Shown piece after piece: positions 30,001 through 45,000 of a stretch of DNA of 55,366 nt; within the stretch, counting starts at the first letter, position 1, and each line of letters starts with the position of its first letter. The notes below the pieces were generated by a model that was not told the origin of the DNA, did no database searches, and saw only the letters and a list, made by a program, of their open reading frames with translations. The stretch is taken from contig JAIYDN010000114.1 in assembly GCA_027487485.1 (NCBI GenBank), forward strand, positions 1 through 55,366, in the 5' to 3' direction. A program made the position numbers and the translations under genes. The DNA is from Planctomycetaceae bacterium. GTDB taxonomy: Bacteria; Planctomycetota; Planctomycetia; Pirellulales; Pirellulaceae.

Positions 30001-33000
30001 GGGACGCGATACGATCTACGCAGGTTTATCGACCATTGGCGGTGGCCGGGCAACCGAAACGAATCTTGTCTTTGGTGATTTGGAGAGTATCGATCGAGAC
30101 TCTCATGTTCTCGCTCTTTCCGGCACTTTTAATCCGCAATCGCACGCTGACACCATCTACGGCGATATCGGGGACGACGGTATCTACGCTTCGTATGGTG
30201 ACGATGTTATCTACGGTCTCGCTGGAAGCGACATCATCGAAGGTGGCTGGCAATCCGACACGATCTATGCAGCCGCGAACGAAAATGGCGTCAATGGATC
30301 GACAGATCGCAACACGATCTATGGTGATTCCAGCATTCCGGGTGCGAATCAAAATCCGCCGACTGGCGCGCATGCTGATCGTGTTTACGGAGACCAGGGG
30401 GACGATATCGTCTACGCTGGCCAGAGTGCCGACGTCGTCTTGACCCTTTCTGGGAACGACGTTGTTTACGGTGGTTCCGGAGATGACTTTATCAACACGG
30501 ATATTGGCGATGACCTCATCTATGGCGAAGATGGCGAAGACTCGATTATTGCGGGTGTCGAGACCGGCACAGGTTCCGACAAAGACATCGTCTATGCAGG
30601 AGCGGGCAACGACATTGTTTACAGCTATCGTGACGAAGACTTCTTGGTCGGTGGCACTGGGGATGATGAGCTCGTAGGCGGAATTGGTCGAGACATCATT
30701 TGGGGTGGCAATCAAGCGATCGAAGTGTCCGCCTTTAACCGTGATGCGCTGAATGAATTCGACTATCCAACCAACTTCCCAGGTCAAGAATGGTCTGCGA
30801 TTGCTTCGCAGGCCGATACTCGTGTCGTACCGCAAGTTCTAGTCGGTCAATCGGTTGATGGCACCTTCGACGACGGCAATGATATTCTGCGAGGCGGAGA
30901 CGAGAGCGATTGGCTATTCGGTGGTGGCGGTAACGACCTGATTGAAGCGGGTACGGGGGTCGACTACGCTGACGGTGGAGCAGGCAGCGATCGCATCGAA
31001 GGAGGCGACGGCAATGACGTCCTTCGCGGAGGTGGCAACGATGACGTCCTCTTAGGCGGCTTCGGAATCGATCAACTCTTTGGTGATGCAGGTGCCGACC
31101 GTTTGTTCGCGGATGGCAACAATACAAGCGTTTCATCGCTCGCAGGCCAACGTTTGTTTGGTGGTGATGGAATCGACTACCTTTATGGCTTCTCGTACAG
31201 TTCCAACCTAAGTGAAACAACGCAAGTCGGAGAGGAGTTTCACGGTGGAGCGGGTGGCGACTGGATGTATGGAAGTCTGCGTCGAGATACGTTCCATGGC
31301 GGTAGCGGAAACGACACCATTCAAGGGGACGCCCTCGCGAGTGAATTCTATGCCGAGAGTGGCACGCGTTCTGTCGATGGTGGTGATGACACGATTTACG
31401 GTGGAACCGGTGAAGATCGACTCTACGGCGGTGGCGGAAGCGATACGATTTGGGGCGGGGCTGACAGCGATTGGCTCGAAGGGCAAAACGGAACCGACCG
31501 ACTTTACGGCGGAACCGGTATCGACATGATCTTGCTCGATACGGCAACGAACTACACGGCCAATCCCGTTGGACAATTCGAAGTCTTTGACGGTCACTTC
31601 GGGAACAATGTCGCCGGGGATACTGCCGATGACAATGCCACCGATATTTTGCTTATCGAAGGAACCACGTCTGACGATACAATCTCCATCGGTCAGACCA
31701 GCTATTCGATTCCTAATAGCAATCGCACGGGAACTCGATTGACGGTTGTGCATAACGGTCTCACCATTATCGGCGAGTGGCGGTCGTTTAACGATCCTGC
31801 TGATCTGAATGGGCGCCCTCTTGTCGAGCAGATCCGTGTCTCGGGTTTAACTGGCAATGACAACCTCTCGTTTATTGCAACACCGAGTGCGGGGATGAAT
31901 CCGCTGGATGTATCCGACCTTACCGAGCGCAGCGATGACTGGGTCGGTGTTCTGGATGGTGGACCAGGCAACGATACTTTACGGGGCTCTGGGGCACGCG
32001 ATCGCGTCGACGGTGGGTCAGGCAGTGACACCATCTATGGCTATGCTGGTAACGATCAACTTTGGGGCGACGGTGGACCTGGCATCGGAAACTCAGGCGA
32101 CCACGATACCATCTTCGGTGGCCAAGGTGACGACGATATCCTTGGCGGGCAAGGGACCAACACCCTATACGCTTGGAGCCAATTCCCTGGCTTGCCGAAT
32201 ACCATTCCATTTGGAGTATTCGTTGGCGACGACGGACTACTCTATCCCGACAATGGTGATGCAAACAATGACGGAAAGCTCGACAGCGATCCTCTGAAAC
32301 CTGCTCGCGTCCTTGAAGACACCGGCCTCAATCGCATGCTCGGTGGTCCTAAGAATGACGCGCTCTATGGTGGTACCGGTCTGGACTTTATGTATGGATA
32401 TGGCTCGACCACTAGCACAGCCGACGTATTGTATGATCGAACAGGCAAGACATTTGACGCACGCGGTGTGTTGGCCGGTGAAGAGTGGAAAGCCTACGCA
32501 AAATCGACTGACAAAGTCTGGTACTACGGAGCCACCAATCGCGATGATGTGATCAATGTCGATTACGTTACCGAACCTGGCGTGCTCACGGGACGGCACT
32601 TGATCACCCGATTGACCAGCAATAACGGCAATTTCACATTCGACGCTCAAGTCCAACTCGACTTCAGTCAATGGTCACCCAACGACTCTTACTATGGGCT
32701 TGCATTAACCAGCACTACCGCCATTTCCGGCGATGGACGATTGGGCAGCGATGCTACCCTATCGATCAGCGTCGATGGCGGTGAGATTGTACCTGTTACG
32801 GTACTCGCATCTAATACCTTCACGAACAGCACGATTCGTGATCTTGTCTCCGATTTCAATGCATCGATCAATGCATCGCCTCTAGCTGGTAAGCTTGTTG
32901 CACGCGTTAATGGCGACCGACTGAGCTTCACTCGGACGCAATCCGTCGATGATCCCGGTGCATCCATCGTCGTCACCTACGCAAGTGCAGCCGCCATTGA

Positions 33001-36000
33001 TGAACTCGGCTTTGCCGCTGGCCAGACGGCTGCGCGTAGCTACGTGGGTTCCAATGGACTATCCAGTCTGTTGCCACCCGAAGGGGATTTCCAGGCCATC
33101 ATTATCGATGCATTGGACGGCAATGATCAAGTGAACGTCGGCCCAACGGTTCTCAAGAGCGTTTGGACCGATGGTGGTCGTGGTGATGACATCGTCAAGT
33201 ACCAAGCAGGAAAGCCAATTCTGATCGACGTAGCCGACCAACAATTCGGCGGCGTTCGCAATGACAACCCAGTGAATGCCTACGATTTTGGCACACTCAG
33301 CTCGACGAAGTTAGTGACCGGTTTGACCATCGACAACCCGATCGACGTCGACTGGTTCAAGTTCACGACGCCGGGAACGGCCTACGGAGCCAATGACGTG
33401 CTAAGCATTACGACCATCTCGCCGAACGATCGGCTCAAGTTCGGTATTTACGCAATGTCCGGATCGGTTGCGACACTGGTTCCCGGAAAGGAATTCAATT
33501 CGACCAATGGCGGTGCGCCCGAGGTTTCTTTGAGCGGGCTAACTCTCGGCACGGAGTATCGGATCAAGATCGAAACAGATCGAATTCCGACCGTTTACGA
33601 AATGAGCTTTGCAATCGGTGCTACTAGCGGCACTGTGACGACCCCTGTTTCGTTAGATAATCTCTTGGTAGATGGCACTGTGCGAAAGTTCCGGGAGATG
33701 GGTTCGATTGTGGCCCAGCCTCTTAAGCCGAGTACCGACTTCTACTACTCCTTCACATTGCAGGCCGACGCTCGGGCCGAAGATAGCATTCTGCTCAACG
33801 CCTACGAAGCCGCTTCGCCAGTGACATTCACCTTGCTCGATGCAAACAACCTTGCGATCGACGCATCCAGTTCGCTCGGTCCGGATAGTCCAGCTCGAGT
33901 CAGCCTTCAAGGCCTTAAAGCCAGCGTTACTTACAAGCTAAAGGTCAGCAGTCCATCGGCGACTCGCTACGAGCTGGTTCCACAGATTGTAGAACAGTTA
34001 TCCTCAACTGTTCCACCTCCTGCTCTACCCCTTACTTCCTCTCCCAAATATGGCACTCTAGCCATCGATTTCAACGCTGGAACGGAAATGTTCCTCGGTA
34101 ATGCATTGACCGATCCACTCAGCAGTACCTATCGCGTTCGCAAGGACGTCCTGATAGGCGGTCAGGGCAATGACATTCTTCAAGGCGGTTCGTTTGAAGA
34201 TTGGGTCTTCGGCGGAGCGGGCAACGACGTTTTGTCGGGCGGTTTTGATCGTGGTGCAGGGGACTTGCTATGGGGTGAAAACGGGGACGACATCTATCAA
34301 GTTGTCACCGATGCATTGCCTTTGATCAAAGCCGCTCAACGTCGAGTCGGCGAAGCTGGTAACGAAACCTTTATCCCAACCTATACCGATCGTTTCGATG
34401 GTGGTGCCGGCGATGATCAGGTTCTTTACCAAGGTGGAGACTTGGACGCTAACGGTCGCGTTGTCCCTGACAATGTCGCCATTCGTTGGAACAGCATCCT
34501 GCATCGCTACGAAGTCACTAGCCAGGTTTGGAACTTCCAAAAGCAAGCTTGGGAAGTGGACGCCCTGGATTCTTCCGCCACAGTCATCGGAAACAAGCAG
34601 GTCAGTACATCGGACGTGCCCAATAGCCTGTCCAACGGAGTCCTTGCGAGCGACTTTACGTTTAGCGTGTCTGTCAATGGCGGAGCCGTGGTTCCCGTCA
34701 CGATTTCGGCCGCATCCAGTGCGCAGTTCACGCGGTTCGAACAATTTGTGTATCTGGTAAACGAAGCTCTGCAAGCCAAGGGGCTCAAGGGCCAGATCTA
34801 CGCTACGAACAGCGGAAACGCCTTGGCGTTGAGTACGGTAGGGCGTGGCGAGAATGTCTCTTTCATCATCAGTAATAGCAACACGGCCATTTTGCCTAAT
34901 GGTACCTTTAATGGTAGCCGTGACGGTCTTTCCCCCAAACAGCATTACTCCTTCTACACAGTCTTTGACACCGAAGGTACAACCGAAACGGTAATCGATA
35001 CCCGTCGAGGCGATGACGAGGTTCATGCCGATCCCGAATACCTCATCCGTGGCAGCGAATGGGGCATTGATCCAGAGGATCGTTCGCAACGTGCCAAGCC
35101 GGATTTGATCATTCGTGGCGGAGATGGCAACGACCGATTATTCGGTGGGGCTGGCAATGATCGCATTGAAGGTGGTGCCGGAGCCGACGTTATTCGAGGC
35201 GGTGGCGGCAACGATTCCATCGATGGTGGAGCTGGGGACGATTGGATCGCCGGTGGTCCATCGCAAGTGATGCCGGACCGTTATGAATTCATCGCGGGGG
35301 CCGCTAACAATGTTCCTTCAGCGGCCGCACTGTTAGGCGAAGATTTCTCAGTCCTTCTCAAGCCGAACGATGTGGAGGTCAAGAATCTCAACTTCAGTGC
35401 GGGCGATCGGGAAGATTGGTTTATCTTACGAACACCGCAAGCGATTCAATCCTACGGCAGCGTCAAAGCCGCTCAACTGCTCAAGGATTCGATCAGTATT
35501 AGTTTCAAGGCGCCCGAAGCAACCGTTGGCCCAACCAACCCATCGGCTCTCTACACCGCACTACAAAACAACGGCTACGTTCACAATCAACCATTCGGCT
35601 TTAATGGTGGTCAGCTTGTGAAGCTGTATGCGGCGAAAGACAACGATCCGGGGGACGGACTAGCCATTGTCGCGGTTGATGAGTTTGCGGGCTTACCGGA
35701 ATATTATCTCATCAAAGTAGTGAATCCGTTAGCCGTGGGACTCCTTGCGAACGCTGACGTTCCAGCCGCCGGTCCTTACGGGCTACGATTCCAATCCGCT
35801 ATCTTGGGCAAGACCATCGCCCTCTCGGCAGGGAAAGATGCTGCGGCTCATTTGGAGACGAACAACGTCGATGATCGCCCGGTTACAATTGCGCTGGGTG
35901 ATATTAACGGCGACGGTTACGGCGACTTCGTCGGTGCCACCGGTTCGATCACGTCAGGCTCAGAGACAAAACACTACGCTCGCATCTATTTCGGAGCACC

Positions 36001-39000
36001 GCTCGAGTCGATCGATGCATCCCAAACTACAGCGTCTTCGTCGGTGAGTGCAAATCAAGCGGCACTCGGTCGCTTTGCAATGACCATTGAATTGCCGTCA
36101 GAACTGAAGACGACGGTAGCTCCACCGGGCGCGACCTATTCAATCATCTCCTCGGGGGACTTCAACGGCGATGGTCTTTCGGACATAGTTGTCAATTCAA
36201 TAGACACTCGCCATTTTCTCTTTAACGCTAATCCTGGTCTGAACGTGGTGCTAGGGCGGCGCGATGCATTCGCAGTGATTGGTTCTGCGCCCATGACTGG
36301 CGTTTCGAGTATTCCATCTGGCAGCTTTGCCATTCGTCTGGAGAGTGGAGCGTGGCATACTGTTACCTATGCATCAAGCAACGGCGCAACGATCATCGCG
36401 GCAATCAATGCTGCCTTGGCAACGACCTCAACTGCAGGCTCAGCAACGCCAGTCAATCTGACCAATCGAGTCATAGCCGATCTCAGTTCGAACGCCACCG
36501 GTACGGCTATCGCCGACAAAATTCGATTGCGATTGCTAAGTGGCAAGTCGATCGAGATATCGGTGGATCCAACTTCGTCGGCTGCGACGATACTAGGCTT
36601 CACCGATGGCATCACGAATGCGTGGCAAAGCGGTGATGTGAACGGCAATGCCCTAAAAATTGTTGACCGATACGACGTGAAGCTTTTCAACGGCGCCGTG
36701 CATAGTTCGGCAGCAACGGGCAACTTTGTGGGTAGCACTGGCTCGGCTAGAGTCGACGATATCGCGATTGGTTCACCTGGGTTAGTACATGTCCATTCTG
36801 GCAACTCCACCTATCGTGATTCACGAACGCTATGGTCGAGCGACTTTGTCAATGCACTTGGTATCGCAACTGACGAGAACATCGACGTTCCTGTTTCGCG
36901 AGCGACGACCGACCTGTGGCATCGCACGACCCGATTGACGCCTGCGAACATACCGGCCAACCCAGCCTACTACTTTGGTAATGAATCGACTGGTAACTAT
37001 GACTCTGGGAACGTGACTGGTCGATTGGTGACCCAGGACATCAACTTGGCAAGCGAGTTAGGTACATTGACTCAGAACGGACTCGATCTTGGCTTCCGAT
37101 ACATCTTGCAAACAGAGAACGCCGCTCTGACTTCTCTGTACGACAAGGCTCAGGTCATTGTGGAGGAACAAGTAGGTGGTACCTGGAACGAAAATACCCT
37201 CATTCGAACGACTTTAGCCAGCAATTTTGTCGATGCCAATTCAACGCTTGTTGGGCAGAAGGAATTGCAACGGAAGGATCCAAGCGAAACCATTTCTGCA
37301 GCTACAGAGTGGTCCAAGATTAATCTTGATTTGAGTGCATATCGCAACAAGACCATCCGTCTCGTCTTTGACTTCGCAGCCGGTGACAACCTCGCGAACA
37401 ACTATGCGGGCTGGTACATCGACGACATCGCAATCAAGAGAACTCAGATTGAAGGCCTACCCCCGTCACTGACATACAATATTGGTGGGAACGGTGACAA
37501 CAAGACGATCGCCGCGCTGCGCAATTCAAGCGCGTCCATGAATGATTCACTAGCGGTTCAGACTCTTGGTACGATCAGTTATTTAACGGGTGGAACGACG
37601 GGGATGACCATCAGCCCGCATACCGTTGCGATTACCCCTGTTCCGTTTGAATTCACCTATTCCGTTGAATCCGCGCAAGGTAACGCAATCGGTTCCACTT
37701 CACCCGATTTGTTGCTTGTGTCCGATAGCGGTCTATCGTTCGTCATCGACAGCGAGCAATCCATGGCGATTGACCTACCGGCCTTAACCACCATCAACGT
37801 TGACACCCCTTCGTTCAAACGGCTTCTCGGTGGACGTCTGGTAGCGCTAGGTGATATTACCGGCGATGGTCTCGTTGATTTTGCTTCCAGTATTAATGCT
37901 GCTACGGATTCGACCGTGTCAGAAAACGCAATCAAGAATCATGCTATTGGTGTGGTTTATTCAGGGGCATCCGTTCGAGACAATGGGTTCGTTAGACCCA
38001 CGATGACTATTGAGACCGACAAGCCGCTGTATACATCATCCACATCGTCGCCGATTGTGATCGGTACAGTTGGAAACGTCGATAATATGGGAACCCCAGA
38101 ATTCGCCATCGGCGACTCGCTGGTTGCCAAACGACTGCACGTATTCAAGGGGGAATCTCTGTCGGCCAACGCCTATGTTCCGCCGTCATATACGGAATCG
38201 GCAGAACTCTTTACGGTCGGCATGGCGGCACCTCTGATACCCGGACATACGTCGTCCGCCACCAAGAAGTCGATCCCAGGTGCAGGCGCAACGAGTATTG
38301 CAAACGCAGCTAGCCTTGACGGACCAGTGTCCGCAGGTCGCAGCCTGGGCGATATCAACGGTGACCGTTTCGTAGACTATTTCTTTGAAGGTGCAACATC
38401 CAGCTATATCCTGCTTGGGCCTGTTGACCTAGCTGGTACCAGCAACATTGCTGATCGTGCCGATGTCCTTGTTCCTAACTCGTTCGGTACATTGGTTGAT
38501 GGAATTGCTGATGTCAACGGCGATGGAATCGACGATATGGTCTTCATTAGCAGTACAGGCCAATCTGGAGTCTTTGGAGCGAGAGTTCTGCCTCGAGTTC
38601 TAGGCCCTCAGTGGTCGTACTCCTTCGGAGATACCCTCAATAATTTAGCGGCTGATTTTGTTGAATGGAACGGCGACAAAAAATCAGAACTACTATTGAA
38701 CTACACAATCGGGGCAAGTCGGTATGCTCAGGTCTATACATTCAATGCTTCAGGCGAAATTCAAGGCCCGATCGCAAACTTCTACGGTCCTTCCACCACT
38801 CCATCGCTCACGCCCCTTCCCCTCGACACGGCAATTCGATCGATTGGAGACCTCAATGGTGACGGTCGAACCGATGTTCGAATAGAGCGACTTGCCGGCT
38901 TTGCCGACGTCACAACTTACGTTCACCTGGGCGGTGAATCCGCCTATAACATCGGATTCCATAGCCCTTCTTCGGTTCTTGCCGCTGATATTCGATATTT

Positions 39001-42000
39001 TGTCCTCGGAGATCTTCAAACCAAGCTTGATGGGCTCGCTGACTATGCCGAAGTGTTTAGGAACGGAACGATCGATCGTTTTGTTCAGTTGCCTCGCACG
39101 GGTGGCTTCACCAAGATTACTCGAACTGGTATCGAATCCGGACGCACGGTTCGATTGACGCCTACCACCGGTGACTTCAATGGCGATGGAAGTGCCGATC
39201 TAGCGATTTTGGAATCGGTATGGCTAGGTACCGAACCAATCGCAAGCAACAACACGCTCATCGCGGGGAACGTTTACATCTTCTCCAACATCGGATCCAA
39301 GCTCGATCAAAACGAGCTCTCACTTAGCGATGCTAACATCACGATCACTTCCGATGCGTCAACCGGCTTGATCGATTCGATCAGCAGGTCGCTCAGCAAC
39401 GATCTGGATACGGATGGGCTGAGCGATCTGATCGTAGGTGCTGGCGGACGCACTTACGTATTGAATGGCATGCGACGTCAAGTCACACTGCCTTCCAATC
39501 CTGAAATGCTCGCCAACCGAACCGTTACCGGTAGCGGGGACTATCTTGTCGACCGAGCTACCGGTCAACCAGACACTTTTAAAGGTACGCTGAAGGCTAC
39601 CGATTCTGAGCAATGGTTCAAGTTCACAACGCTTGGCGATGGGCTAGCAGGAAACAGTTTTGGATTATCGACAACAACATCGGGAACGCCGGTTGCAATT
39701 GCAGCACAAGCCGCACGTAATGTTCAACCGTTCGGTGTGAATGGCTTGATTAAAACATCCGTTGGCAATTATGACGAACCCGGTGCGGGAATTGCAATTC
39801 AAAATGACGGCAAGATACTTGTTGCAGGTTTTACTGGCACCGTCATCGGCAACATCCATACGGAGGCCATGATCGTTCGATATAATGCTGATGCAACGCT
39901 CGATACAGCATTTGGAAATAATGGGATTGTAACGCAAGAAATTGGAGGGACACGAGCTAACGCGATGGGCCTAGCCGTGCAACAAGACGGAAAAATCTTG
40001 CTCGGAGGTGGCGCGGGGTCTGTTCCATTTCTTGCGAGATACAACCAAGACGGATCTTTCGACAGGTCGTTCGGCGATTCTAGCCAGGGACCGAATTATC
40101 AGCTTTATCCAATTCGAGACCATTCTCATGGCCTCACCGAACAATACAACGCAATTACTTTGCAACCAGATGGAAAGATTCTAGCTCTCGGGCAGAGTTA
40201 TACACCTTCTCGCAATCGATATGACCTGGCTCTTGTTCGCTATCTGAGTGACGGTAAAACGTTGGATAGCTCATTCAGCGGTGGAGAAATCATCTTAGAA
40301 AGCGGAGAAGGTGTTTATCCATCGACAGTAGTCGTCCTTCAAGACGGACGAATTCTCGTTGGCGGCGCAAGCGGCGGAAGTATTGCTTTGTGGCAGTTTC
40401 TACCCAATGGATCGTTAGACGGGTCATTTGGTTCTACTTCCAGTGGATTTTCCAAGTTTTTATTGAATGGAGGTACTTCGTATATTAAGAAGGTTGCGAT
40501 TGATAGTTCAGGCTATATCTTCGCCAGCGGAACCCGTGACTCACTCACTGTACCTTTTGTTGCGAGATTCACACCAAATGGACAAATGGATACAGGCTAT
40601 CGCAATGCTGGATTCGCTGATTTGCCAACAGGTTTGACGCTGGGCTCATACCCTGACTTGGTCGTTCAACCAAACGGTGGTCTCATTGTCGCTGGCAGTA
40701 AGACGTTGAGTGCAGGTGAGTCTGAATCATTCGTCTACCGACTGACTAAGTCGGGAGAAGTAGATCTTGCATTTGGCGAGAATGGAATGAAAGTATTTCG
40801 CGTAGGTCTCATTGCGAACACACATAATATCGGTTTGCAACGGGACGGAAAGTTAGTTGTGTCGCAAGGTTCTACTCTTGATAGCAGTGGAAATGTCGAT
40901 TTAGTTCTTGCAAGGTTAGATGTCGACGGTCAATTCAATGAAGCCTTCGCTGGCGTCTACGAATTCGACCTCTCAGGCATCCAGAGCATGCTCGGTGGAG
41001 ACAATCCAGAGACCAACACGATTGTCGAACGTCTGATCAATGACGCAACAACGAAGTTGCAACTGAGCTATACCTCAGCAAATCTCAATTTCCCAACAAA
41101 TATCAGCCTCACTCAGCGAGCCGTCGTTGGAAACATCCTGTACTTCGTCGCGCAATCACCTGCAGAGACAGGTTTAAGCCTGTGGCGTACTGATGGAACG
41201 GTTGTTGGAACGTATCAGGTTCGAACCGCAACCTCCGGCGGAAACACCATCGCAATGACTACAAGCGATGTACTTGCTTCCAATGGAAGCGAAGTCTTTT
41301 TCTCGGCAAGTAATCGATTGTGGAAAACTTCACCAACGACAGTGAGGGCGCTTGTTTCAGTTGGTGTGAACCTTACTGACATATCGCAGCTCACGTTTGT
41401 CGGCACAACAACATTCTTTGCTGCGAGGGAGTCAGGTGACGGAAGACTATTTCAAGTATCCCCTACCGGCGTGCTGTCCCAGGTTCTTGCACGCACAATC
41501 CCATCGTCGGCATCAATAGCGAATCCAGTATCACTTACGCCATTTAATGTCGGAGGTGTTCCATATCTCGCTTTTGTAGGAAGTGAAATAGGCGGTGCCA
41601 ATCCCGGCGTATGGGTCTACCAACCTGGGGCTCCAAATGCGAATAGTCGGTTTAGTAGCGCTGGCATGCCTGCCTCAGACATCGGTAAATTAGTTGCGGG
41701 TGTTGGGTATGTTACGTTCACTCGCACCAAAACAAGCAGCTCAGAATATGAGATACGACGAGTCACACCAACTACAAGTACGTTGCTTACAAGCTTTGGT
41801 TTTGGATCAACGTCACTCCCCTATGGAATTACGACTATTGGGCAATCAATTTATTTTGTTGCTGAATTAAGGCTTCAGAAGTTTGATATCAGTACCTCCA
41901 ACCTGACATCTATTCTGCAAGTAGAGAGTCCGACGCAGGGCACGACTTTCTCCTTCCCGCTCGGGCCATCTGAACCGATATGGTCAGTAGTCAGATTCAG

Positions 42001-45000
42001 AGACAAGTTGTACTTCACCGCCAAAGGAACCAACGATATCGGGGCAGAACTTTGGACGCTGAACGCCACCGAAGACAAGGCTCAGCTAGTCGGAAATATC
42101 AACCCCAATCGAAATCAAGGATCAGCTCCTGGCCAGTTAACGGTTGTTGGAGGATCTACGGTTTCTACCAGTGACGACTACTTGTATTTGGTCGCGAACA
42201 ATGGTTCTTTTGGCACTGAACTGTGGCGAACGGATGGATTGAACATTGACGGTGTCGTAAGCCGAACTCAATTGGTATCGGACATCTCCACGGGAAGTGC
42301 TGGTTCCGATCCTGCTTCCATGGTAGAAGTTGGAGGCAAAGTCTATTTCCTAGCAAACGACAGCAGCGGCCTGGCGCTCTGGCGAAGCGATATCGAAGTA
42401 CCAGCGACCGAAACGGCATCTTCCAGAACCGTTCGTGTCGACAAGACTCTTGGTGCAGAAATGAAGGTCAGCATTCTTCGCGATGAGGGAGATGGACGAA
42501 TCACGGCAGAAGATATCAACTTGAGCAGCACTTCCAATCCGGTTGCATATTCGGCTAGAACGGCTCGAATTGATTCTATTCATGGCTTAATCGACGATCC
42601 GTCGTTCAATACGCAAATTCAAAACGCAGTCAAGGACGCGATTCTTGCCGGCAAGAATCGCATCACGGCTCGGTTAGAACTGCCTGATAGAATCAATGGC
42701 GACAAGCAGAACAACATCCGATTTGATGTTGATACTGATCTCGCCGAAGGAGCGTCTCGATTCTCCGTTCCGAGCCCTGCTGACGCTGTTAATCAGATAT
42801 CCGGGCAAAGCACGACCATTGACCGAACAACCCGACTTGTCGTTACACCGAACAACCGAAGCAGCGTTGTGTTTGATTTGGTCGATAGCCGCGGCGGTGT
42901 GATCGCCACGAAACTAACCAATACCGACATTCGAAATCTGGACGCGGGAACGTACTATGTACGAGCCTACCGGCCCGATGCACCCACTACGGTAGGGTCC
43001 GAACGTAACTTTACTTTCTTGGTTAGTGCACCTGCGGCGGGGCAGACGCGAGCGACCTTCTCCGATCCGGACCGAGATACGATCCATGGTGGTGATGGCA
43101 ACGATTTCATCATCGGCAACGGCGATATCGATGAGCTCTTTGGTGGTGCTGGCAAAGACACATTTACCAGCGATACAACCACGACAGCTCTGAACGGTCC
43201 TGAGATCCGTGATTGGAACTTCGGCGCCACCGGCGAATCGGTCTTCCAAGTCTCGGCAACGGAATCGATTTCAGCTTTCAAGACAGCACAGCTTGATCGC
43301 ATCGTCAATATCCCAGACAAGGGGCTGCGCTTGGTTCTAGCCGATGCGTTGGGAATCACAGTCTTCGACCGCAACGGTCTACCACAATTGGCGCGTGAAA
43401 TCCGAGCCAGCGAGCTCGCTTCACTTACCCATCTGGACGCCAGCAACCGAGGCATCATCGATTTGACGGGCCTCGAGAACGCCATCAACTTGCGTTCGCT
43501 CAACTTGTCGAATAATAAGATCGGCAGCCTCGCCGCGTTGACTCCCAAGACCTCCACACGCCCTGAAGATGCTGGCTCACCGATCGGACTTGCCAAGCTG
43601 GAGTATTTGGCTTTCGATAACAATACCAATGAGAGCTTCTATGGTAGCGGAGTGATGGACTATGGGCCTGTCGCATATTATCGGCTCAATGAAACGAGCG
43701 GATCGATCATCCGAGACAGCTCCGGTCGAAACAACCACGGTACCCTCGTGGGCAATGCGATTCAAGGCGTCCCAGGCGCAGACCCGAACGACAAAGCTAT
43801 CGATTTCAACGGTACCGGAAGTGTGCAATTGAATGTGCCGCAGATTAACACGGCAGCCGGCGGAAAGAATACGGTTTCGTTCTGGTGGAAGACGGACGGG
43901 AATGGCAACCAAGATATGCCCTTCGCCTTCAATCAAGGACTCTATCTATATCAATACAATCCTGCTGACTTCGGTTTCGTTAGTGGCGAAGGCGCTGGCC
44001 ACGCGGCTCGCGTCGTAAACATCAGCCAATACTTTGGTCAGTGGATGCAAGTGACGGCAGTCTTTGAAAATGGGAACTTGGATGGCTGCGAACTCTACAT
44101 TAACGGAGCAAAGCAGACTCTTGCGAGAGTCGGTGCGCAAAGTCCGAGTTCATCGCAAACGGCAATTACGAATCCCACAATCTCAAGTTGGTTTACGGGT
44201 GGCGACACTTTGGTCACCGGAGAAATCGATGATCTAGCGATCTACAATCGCGCGTTGACGGAATCCGAGATCACTAACCTTGCGACCTCACGACGCGAAC
44301 TAAGTGGACTCGCTCAGCTTCAAAACCTACGATCGTTATCGATGGACAACACCACCGTCGGTTCGCTTCAATCGCTAAGCCGATTAAGCAATTTGGAACG
44401 ATTGAGTGTTGACCGGCTCGACAAAGAGAAGGAACGTGGGCAGATTCAAACTTGGGATTTTTCGAATGATGAAAATCTTTCCGTATGGTCTACCAACGCA
44501 CCCGGTGGAGTCAGGCGCGTCGCTATTCCCAATACAACAGAACTATTTTTAGGCCGAGATGCTAATTACGGATTCGGCAACGAAACCGTTACTTTAGATT
44601 TAGGAGATCGCGAACCTGGGCAGTACAGCATCGGATATGACCTTTATCTCATCAACTCTTGGGATGGCAATCATCCTACAGTAGGTGATCGTTGGCAGCT
44701 TTGGTATCGAGGGCAAAGTGGAACACTTCTCGATGCATCGTTTTCCCAGTTTGCTCAGATTGGACAATCCTATCCACTCAATTTTGGATCAGCTAACTTG
44801 CCGGCCGGTACTGGGCGAGCGGCATTCTATTCCAGCTATGCTTATGGGATTTCTGTCTATCAGCTCAAGCATGTCATCAACCATACGGGAGGGAGTCTTA
44901 AGCTAGACTTCAATGGGCTCCCCAGCGAAACTATCGATAATGAAAGCTGGGGGCTGGACAATGTTGTATTCCAGTCAGTTGCTCCCTCAGCGGCAATGGA

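Noticed and set aside
29200-31550. Repetitive short frames on both strands in the RTX block
   Set aside because: They arise from the repetitive GGxGxD coding sequence read in other frames (Met/Thr/Ser-rich or His/Arg-rich shadows), not from genes.
29200-31550. Possible CRISPR or tandem DNA repeat array
   Set aside because: The repetition is at protein level with degenerate codons and variable spacing; there are no constant repeats with unique equal-length spacers.
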